A DNA stretch of 11,459 bases from the NCBI GenBank assembly GCA_035541775.1, contig DATKMP010000269.1, positions 1-11,459 on the forward strand. The letters run 5' to 3'. The DNA comes from DATKMP01 sp035541775. Its GTDB lineage: Bacteria; Bacteroidota; Ignavibacteria; UBA10030. The position numbers and the translations under genes were made by a program. Within the stretch, counting starts at the first letter, position 1, and each line of letters begins with the position of its first letter. The notes beneath the pieces are model-generated. The model ran no database searches. It saw nothing but the letters and a program-made list of their open reading frames with translations, and was not told the origin of the DNA. This document shows positions 6,907-11,459 of this stretch, in pieces.

Positions 6907-8810
6907 GCGAAGTTCAAACAACAACGGTGAATCTGGAAGAGATTGCCGCGATCTACAAAAAGAATGCTGAATGCCTGACGGCGCGTGTCATTGTGTGCGC
7001 CGGAACTGGTTGCATTGCGAACGGGTCAAAAAAAATATTCGAACAATTTCAACAAGTGCTGGAAGAACATGGACTGCAATCGTATGTCGATGTCTCGTTC
7101 GTGAAAGAAGATGATCACGCTGGTATCCATCTTTCGGGAAGCGGTTGCCAAGGGTTTTGCCAGATGGGCCCGCTGGTAACAATATTGCCGGAAGGCATTA
7201 TGTACACCAAAGTTCGCATGGAAGATGTTCTTGAAATTGTTGAAGAAACCATTATCAAAAAGAATCTCGTTCAACGATTACTCTATAAAGATCCTGTTCG
7301 GAAAACGGTTTGCAAAGGCATCGGCGATATTCCGTTCTATACACAGCAGCAACGATTTGTGTTGAAGGAATGCGGCTACATTAATCCTGAAGATATCAAT
7401 GAGTATATTGCCATTGGCGGTTATACGGCAGCACGCAAAGCATACTGCGAGCACAACGCCGATCAAGTTTGTTCGATTATTGAAAAGTCCGGTTTGCGCG
7501 GACGCGGCGGCGGAGGATTTCCTACAGGGCGCAAATGGAAAGTTGCCGCGATGCAGCAATCTCCCAAAAAATATATCATCTGTAACGGCGATGAAGGCGA
7601 CCCGGGTGCTTTTATGGATCGCAGTGTGATGGAAGGAAATCCACACAGCGTGTTGGAAGGGATGCTGATTGCGGCACGTGCTATCGGTGCTGATGAAGGA
7701 TATGTGTATGTCCGTATGGAATATCCGCTTGCAGTCGAACGCGTTCGCAAAGCGGTTGCTGCGGCCGAAGCATTAGGATTGCTTGGTGAAAATATTTTTG
7801 GATCGAAGTTGAACTTCCGCATTACCGTGATGGAAGGCGCAGGAGCATTTGTCTGCGGCGAAGAAACTGCATTGATCGCTTCCATCGAAGGCAAACGTGG
7901 AATGCCGATGCCGAAGCCGCCGTTTCCGGCAGAATCCGGTTTGTTCGGGAAACCCACTGTCATCAATAATGTGGAAACGCTTGCATCTGTTCCGTTGATT
8001 TTCAATTTAGGCGCAGAAAACTATGCAGCAATCGGAACGCCGAAATCGCCCGGCACAAAAACATTTGCGCTGACAGGACATGTTTCGAATACGGGTTTGA
8101 TCGAAGTACCGTTCGGTACGCCGCTCCGGAAAATTATTTTCGACATCGGCGGCGGTGTCACGACAAAAAAAGGAATCGGAAAGATTGAAGATTTTAAAGC
8201 GGTGCAAATCGGCGGCCCATCCGGCGCATGCATCAGCCCGAAGTATTTAGATTTGCCGATGGATTTTGATTCGCTGCGTTCCATCAATGCGATGGTCGGC
8301 TCCGGCGGACTTGTGGTGATGAATCAAGAAACATGTATGGTGCAAATTGCGCGATACTTTATGGAATTTACGCAAAGCGAATCTTGCGGCAAGTGCGTGT
8401 TGTGCCGTGAAGGTACGTACCAAATGTTGACGCTGCTGGATGACATTATTGAAGGGCGTGCCGATGAAAAAACATTAGTGTTGCTGCAAAGCGTCGCGCG
8501 TGCCGTCAGCAAAGGATCGCTGTGTGCACTTGGGAAAACAGCGCCGAATCCCGTGCTGTCGATCCTTCGAGATTTCCGCGAGGAATTCGAAGCGCATGTG
8601 ACGGAGAAAAAATGCAAAGCCAAAAAATGCAAAGCATTGTTGAATCCCACAATTATTCAAGAAAAATGCAAGGGCTGCGGGTTGTGTGTCAAAACATGTC
8701 CCACCGGCGCTATATCCGGCGAAAAGAAAAAACCGCATGTTATTAATGAAGCATTGTGTATTAAGTGCGGGGCGTGTTATACTGCCTGCAACTTGAAAGC
8801 AGTGGCGTAA
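6903..8810 (+). CDS. hydB: [FeFe]-hydrogenase subunit beta, NuoF-like FMN/NAD(H)-binding subunit
   Basis: A 635-residue diaphorase subunit where NAD(H) and FMN bind and electron bifurcation is thought to occur. Domains in order: thioredoxin-like [2Fe-2S] domain with Cys32/Cys37 and Cys82/Cys86; NuoF core with the FMN/NADH glycine loop GLRGRGGGGFPTGRKW (198-212), NGDEGDPGAFMDR (228-240) and GAGAFVCGEETAL (312-324); a [4Fe-4S] site with Cys495, Cys498, Cys501 and Cys541; and a C-terminal double ferredoxin with Cys589/592/595/599 and Cys619/622/625/629. Between them, Cys571 and Cys576 (with His565 nearby) fall where HydABC enzymes carry a zinc-bound hinge, as I recall from structural work on the Thermotoga enzyme. 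Length agrees with Thermotoga HydB (about 626). The ATG overlaps the hydC stop; AAGGAG at 6889-6894 is well placed. Confidence 0.95.
   Translation: MSEVQTTTVNLEEIAAIYKKNAECLTARVIVCAGTGCIANGSKKIFEQFQQVLEEHGLQSYVDVSFVKEDDHAGIHLSGSGCQGFCQMGPLVTILPEGIMYTKVRMEDVLEIVEETIIKKNLVQRLLYKDPVRKTVCKGIGDIPFYTQQQRFVLKECGYINPEDINEYIAIGGYTAARKAYCEHNADQVCSIIEKSGLRGRGGGGFPTGRKWKVAAMQQSPKKYIICNGDEGDPGAFMDRSVMEGNPHSVLEGMLIAARAIGADEGYVYVRMEYPLAVERVRKAVAAAEALGLLGENIFGSKLNFRITVMEGAGAFVCGEETALIASIEGKRGMPMPKPPFPAESGLFGKPTVINNVETLASVPLIFNLGAENYAAIGTPKSPGTKTFALTGHVSNTGLIEVPFGTPLRKIIFDIGGGVTTKKGIGKIEDFKAVQIGGPSGACISPKYLDLPMDFDSLRSINAMVGSGGLVVMNQETCMVQIARYFMEFTQSESCGKCVLCREGTYQMLTLLDDIIEGRADEKTLVLLQSVARAVSKGSLCALGKTAPNPVLSILRDFREEFEAHVTEKKCKAKKCKALLNPTIIQEKCKGCGLCVKTCPTGAISGEKKKPHVINEALCIKCGACYTACNLKAVA
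8607..8635 (+). repeat. 15-bp tandem duplication inside hydB
   Basis: The 14-mer AAAAAATGCAAAGC occurs at 8607-8620 and again at 8622-8635, a period of 15 bases, in frame. It encodes two successive Lys-Cys-Lys-Ala blocks and so supplies both cysteines (571 and 576) of the presumed zinc-hinge motif with identical codons. Confidence 0.85.
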
Positions 8811-8822
8811 GGAAGAACGACG

Positions 8823-10841
8823 ATGAATACAAAATCATTTTTATTTATTAACGGCAGAAAAACATTTTTTGAAAACGAACGGAACTTATTAGAAGTCATT
8901 CGCAAAGCGCATATCGATTTGCCGACATTTTGTTATCACTCAGAATTGAGTGTGTACGGTGCATGCCGTTTGTGTATTGTCGATATTGAAGGACGCGGCA
9001 TCGTGTCTTCCTGCTCGACCAAACCAGAACAAGGGTTGAAAGTACAGACGGCGACAGAAGAACTTCGACAGATCCGGAAAATTTCGTTAGAACTGCTGCT
9101 TGCCAATCACGATCAAAATTGTACCTCGTGCATTAAAAGTTCTGCATGCCGGTTGCAATCAATTGCACGTCGCTTGGGTGTGAGTGAAGTACGATTCAAA
9201 ACAGTCGAATCACACAAACCGAAAGATGAATCGACGTTCGGCATTGCCCGAGATCCTAATAAGTGTATTTTATGCGGCGACTGTGTGCGCGCGTGTAATG
9301 AAATTCAAGGCATCGGTGCCATAGATTTTGCATTCCGCGGGCATGAGATGTCTGTTGTTCCGAGTTTCGGAAAAGAACTTGGCGATGTTTCGTGTGTCGA
9401 ATGCGGACAGTGTGCCCGTGTGTGCCCGACCGGTGCATTGACGCCGAAGTCTGATATTGACCGACTGTGGCAATTAATGAACGATGGAAAAAAATATGTT
9501 GTAGCGCAAGTGGCTCCCGCTGTGCGTGTAGCGCTCGGCGAATCGTTCGGTATGGCGCCGGGAACGGATGTTTCCGGTCAGTTGGTCGCTGCATTGAAAT
9601 ATCTCGGCATGAAAAAAGTGTACGATACATCATTCTCTGCCGATCTAACCATTATCGAAGAGACGAATGAATTCTTGCAGCGCAAAACGAAAGGCGAAAA
9701 TCTTCCGCTTATTACATCGTGTTGTCCGGCGTGGGTGAAGTTTGCAGAATTTTATTTCCCCGAATTTTTGCCCAACGTTTCTACATGCCGGTCACCGCAG
9801 CAAATGCTCGGTTCGTTGGTGAAGAAAGTCCTTCCGAAAGAACTCGGCATGCATCGCGAAGACGTGATTATGGTTTCCATCATGCCTTGCACGGCAAAAC
9901 GCAGCGAAGCGAATCGTTCAGAATTCGCCTTGCACGGTACGCCGGATGTCGATCTCGTCATCACGACACAAGAACTTGCGATGATGATTCAGCAAACAGG
10001 ATTGCAATTCACCTCGTTGGACCCGGAAGCATTCGATATGCCGTTCGGATTTAAAACCGGCGGCGGAGTAATTTTTGGCAACAGCGGCGGCGTTAGTGAA
10101 GCCGTGCTGCGGTACGCTGCAGAAAAATTATCCGGCAAGCAATTAGAAGCGGAAGATATGCAGGAAGTGCGCGGGGAAAACGGAATTCGTCAGATAAGCG
10201 TTAATCTTGGCGGGCAAGAATTAAAACTTGCTGTCGTTTATGGATTGCGCAATGCACGTCACTTGTTGAATGAAGTGAAAAAAGGAAAAGTGCAAGTCGA
10301 TTTTATTGAAGTTATGTCATGCCCCGGCGGATGCGTCGGCGGAAGCGGGCAGCCGGTCTCGTTTGAAACGACGACGCGCCGCGAACGCAAGCGTTCGTTG
10401 TATCGTGCGGACAAAACGATGCAATTGCATGCTTCGCAGGATAATCCGTACCTTGCACAATTATATCAAAACGTCTTGGGCGAACCGAACGGACACGAGG
10501 CGCATCATTTGCTGCACACCACATATCGTGATCGATCCGATATTTTTGAAGGTGAAGTCGTACTTTCCAATCCTGACAGCCGTGAAATGGTGGAACTGAA
10601 AGTGTGCCTTGGCCCCAATTGTCTTGCACACGGTTCGGACGAAATGCTCGGCAAGTTGGTAGATTATGTTGCCGAAGAAGGACTCACCGGCAATGTTGTC
10701 ATCGTTGCGCATCACAGCACGGAACCATGCGAAGACGGCGTTACCGTGCATGTCGATGATGATCTTGTCGCCAATGCAACCTTCGATACGGTGCGCGATA
10801 CGCTGTTGCAGCGTATTCAGTATGCGCGCGAGAATGCATAA
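8823..10841 (+). CDS. hydA: Electron-bifurcating-type [FeFe]-hydrogenase catalytic subunit alpha (group A3-like)
   Basis: A 672-residue cytoplasmic hydrogenase making or using H2 at an H-cluster. Domains in order: plant-type [2Fe-2S] (Cys37, 48, 51, 64); His-Cys3 [4Fe-4S] (His96, Cys100, 103, 109); two [4Fe-4S] clusters (Cys148/151/154/158 and Cys191/194/197/201); then the H-cluster domain with L1 TSCCPAWV (299-305), L2 MPCTAKRSE (354-362) and L3 SCPGGCVGGSGQP (499-511). Cys301, 356, 500 and 504 should bind the cluster, and Cys300 matches the proton-relay cysteine, so the site looks catalytic rather than sensory. Residues 591-672 form a thioredoxin-like [2Fe-2S] domain of the Thermotoga HydA type, but only Cys595, Cys600 and Cys636 remain; the fourth ligand position is Ser632. 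The ATG lies 12 bp after hydB with GGAAG at 8811-8815. The maturases HydE, HydF and HydG are not in the window. Confidence 0.96.
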   Translation: MNTKSFLFINGRKTFFENERNLLEVIRKAHIDLPTFCYHSELSVYGACRLCIVDIEGRGIVSSCSTKPEQGLKVQTATEELRQIRKISLELLLANHDQNCTSCIKSSACRLQSIARRLGVSEVRFKTVESHKPKDESTFGIARDPNKCILCGDCVRACNEIQGIGAIDFAFRGHEMSVVPSFGKELGDVSCVECGQCARVCPTGALTPKSDIDRLWQLMNDGKKYVVAQVAPAVRVALGESFGMAPGTDVSGQLVAALKYLGMKKVYDTSFSADLTIIEETNEFLQRKTKGENLPLITSCCPAWVKFAEFYFPEFLPNVSTCRSPQQMLGSLVKKVLPKELGMHREDVIMVSIMPCTAKRSEANRSEFALHGTPDVDLVITTQELAMMIQQTGLQFTSLDPEAFDMPFGFKTGGGVIFGNSGGVSEAVLRYAAEKLSGKQLEAEDMQEVRGENGIRQISVNLGGQELKLAVVYGLRNARHLLNEVKKGKVQVDFIEVMSCPGGCVGGSGQPVSFETTTRRERKRSLYRADKTMQLHASQDNPYLAQLYQNVLGEPNGHEAHHLLHTTYRDRSDIFEGEVVLSNPDSREMVELKVCLGPNCLAHGSDEMLGKLVDYVAEEGLTGNVVIVAHHSTEPCEDGVTVHVDDDLVANATFDTVRDTLLQRIQYARENA

Positions 10842-10931
10842 TTTTTTATTGAAGAAAAAAATTGAATGGAGAAGGGAACATTCTTCTGCATTCGATGGTT
10901 AGAATCATAAAATATTTGAAAGCAAAGTTCA
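10842..10931. other. Spacer between hydA and the TonB-dependent receptor gene
   Basis: A 90-bp AT-rich gap. It contains T6 just after the hydA stop, an A7 run (10855-10861) and an imperfect hairpin (10861-10896). It should hold the 3' end of the hydrogenase transcript and the receptor promoter. No clear SD precedes the receptor ATG and no promoter boxes can be named with confidence. Confidence 0.6.
10861..10896. terminator. Imperfect hairpin, terminator-like in the minus direction
   Basis: The arms GAATG-G-AGAAG (10864-10874) and CTTCT-G-CATTC (10883-10893) pair with one G-G mismatch around an 8-base loop. Three more outer pairs (two A-T and one G-T wobble) extend it to 10861-10896. On the plus strand no T-run follows, so it is a poor intrinsic terminator for hydA. 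Read on the minus strand, T7 begins at the last base of the stem and runs on past it, as in an intrinsic terminator, although no minus-strand gene needing it is in view. Confidence 0.4.
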
Positions 10932-11459
10932 ATGTTAAAATTATTTAAAAAAGCGGCACTGGTTATGTTTCTTGGAGCATGCTCGATTCTGCAAGCGCAA
11001 ACATTTACCGTGCAAGGGAAAGTTACCGATGCGACAACCGGCTCGATGGTGGATGGAGCCAGTGTTGTGCTTCGCGAACTCAAAAAAGAGACCGTCACGA
11101 ACCATGACGGTCTCTTCAATTTTTCTCACGTCCCTCCGGGAACGTATATTCTTTCTGTCTCGCATGGTTCATACGCAAAGATGGAACGAACCTTGCAAAT
11201 TATCTCGAACGATTCGGTACAAATTCCATTAGATCCGGTTATCTATCATCAGGGCGAAGTCATTGTTCGAAGTACCAAAGGCAATATTGTCGCTGAGTCC
11301 CAGCCGGTGCCGACCGTGACGCTGGACGGATTGCAGTATGTCAATACCAGCGCACCGACTGTTGCCGATGCGCTGAGTCGAGAGCCGGGCATTGCATTAG
11401 TGCGCGATGGTTTGTGGGAAACGTTGGTCTCGATTCGCGGAATGACTCGTTACAACGTC
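10932..11459 (+). CDS. TonB-dependent outer-membrane receptor, N-terminal part (3' end beyond window)
   Basis: The first 176 residues are visible and the frame is open to the window end. A Sec signal peptide (MLKLFKKAALVMFLG, residues 1 to about 23) has a likely signal-peptidase site after LQA. Residues about 25-103 form a carboxypeptidase-regulatory-like beta domain: VQGKVTDATTGSMVDGASVV (27-46), then DGLFNFSHVPPGTYILSV (59-76). Residues about 108-176 begin the plug: GEVIVRS, PTVADALSREPGIAL (142-156), then SIRGM. This layout is common in receptors of Bacteroidota and relatives, which import siderophores, cobalamin, metals or glycans with energy from TonB. The substrate cannot be told. A Cys at residue 17 (LGAC) resembles a lipobox, but cleavage there is unlikely for this family. 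There is no obvious SD site. A strong hairpin lies in codons 52-62. Confidence 0.88.
   Translation, partial: MLKLFKKAALVMFLGACSILQAQTFTVQGKVTDATTGSMVDGASVVLRELKKETVTNHDGLFNFSHVPPGTYILSVSHGSYAKMERTLQIISNDSVQIPLDPVIYHQGEVIVRSTKGNIVAESQPVPTVTLDGLQYVNTSAPTVADALSREPGIALVRDGLWETLVSIRGMTRYNV
11086..11116 (+). repeat. Perfect 12-bp-arm hairpin with T-run inside the receptor coding region
   Basis: Left arm AAGAGACCGTCA (11086-11097) and right arm TGACGGTCTCTT (11105-11116) are exact reverse complements around the loop CGAACCA. An A6 run (11082-11087) leads into it, and CAA plus T5 (11120-11124) follows the right arm. This is the layout of an intrinsic terminator, yet it sits about 155 bases into an open coding frame. 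Confidence 0.7.

Noticed and set aside
7463..8005. Minus-strand open frame (180 codons) opposite hydB
   Set aside because: It mirrors the glycine/alanine-rich NuoF core and has no motif or SD site; the plus strand is unmistakably hydB.
6397..8810. nuoE/nuoF of complex I
   Set aside because: HydB carries the extra N-terminal [2Fe-2S] domain and C-terminal double ferredoxin, and an [FeFe]-hydrogenase gene follows; no other nuo genes are present.
10965..10985. Lipobox-like LGAC in the receptor signal peptide
   Set aside because: TonB-dependent receptors are beta-barrels released by signal peptidase I; a better cleavage site (LQA) follows, and Gly at -2 is not the commonest lipobox residue.

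Overview
The window looks like chromosomal DNA from an anaerobic or facultatively anaerobic Gram-negative bacterium, most plausibly of the Bacteroidota/Chlorobiota/Ignavibacteriota (FCB) group. The pointers are a TonB-dependent receptor with an N-terminal carboxypeptidase-regulatory-like domain, a polyprenyl-glycosylphosphotransferase-type protein next to accA, moderate G+C, and ATG/GTG starts that mostly carry Shine-Dalgarno (SD) sites. The lineage is an inference from gene content; no marker gene settles it. Genes are tightly packed, and the longest gap is 128 bp. I saw no RNA genes, insertion sequences or CRISPR arrays.

Region 1 (about 2-3907, plus strand) holds envelope and lipid genes. 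It has the C-terminal part of a polyprenyl-glycosylphosphotransferase-like protein whose catalytic section appears to be missing, then accA (carboxyltransferase alpha subunit of acetyl-CoA carboxylase), a YbgC/FadM-type hotdog acyl-CoA thioesterase, and a Wzx/MVF-type polysaccharide flippase.

Region 2 (3920-10841) is a self-contained redox module. On the plus strand lies rex-hydC-hydB-hydA: an NAD(H)-sensing Rex-family repressor followed by the three subunits of a HydABC-type (group A3) [FeFe]-hydrogenase. This enzyme class couples H2 to both NAD(H) and ferredoxin by flavin-based electron bifurcation or confurcation. Divergent from it on the minus strand is a two-gene operon: a stand-alone PAS protein, then a SpoIIE/PP2C-type phosphatase with an extra C-terminal domain of unknown function. 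As I remember, both resemble proteins that accompany [FeFe]-hydrogenases in anaerobic Firmicutes. The PAS protein looks like the tail of a sensory hydrogenase (HydS) without its hydrogenase part. The AT-rich 128-bp divergent region carries a striking 22-bp palindrome. The likely logic is that Rex reads NADH/NAD+ and gates the hydrogenase operon, while the PAS-phosphatase pair reads a second cue and acts on a target not present here.

Region 3 (10842-11459) holds a hairpin-bearing spacer and the 5' end of a TonB-dependent receptor gene that runs off the window. Its early coding sequence contains a perfect 12-bp-arm hairpin followed by five T's, which looks like an intragenic intrinsic terminator.

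The main oddities are the missing catalytic core in the sugar transferase, a Cys-to-Ser change in the C-terminal [2Fe-2S] site of HydA, the orphan PAS-phosphatase switch with its unknown domain, the divergent wing of Rex, the 22-bp palindrome, and the in-gene terminator-like hairpin. All calls come from reading the sequence and from remembered family motifs; no database search was run.
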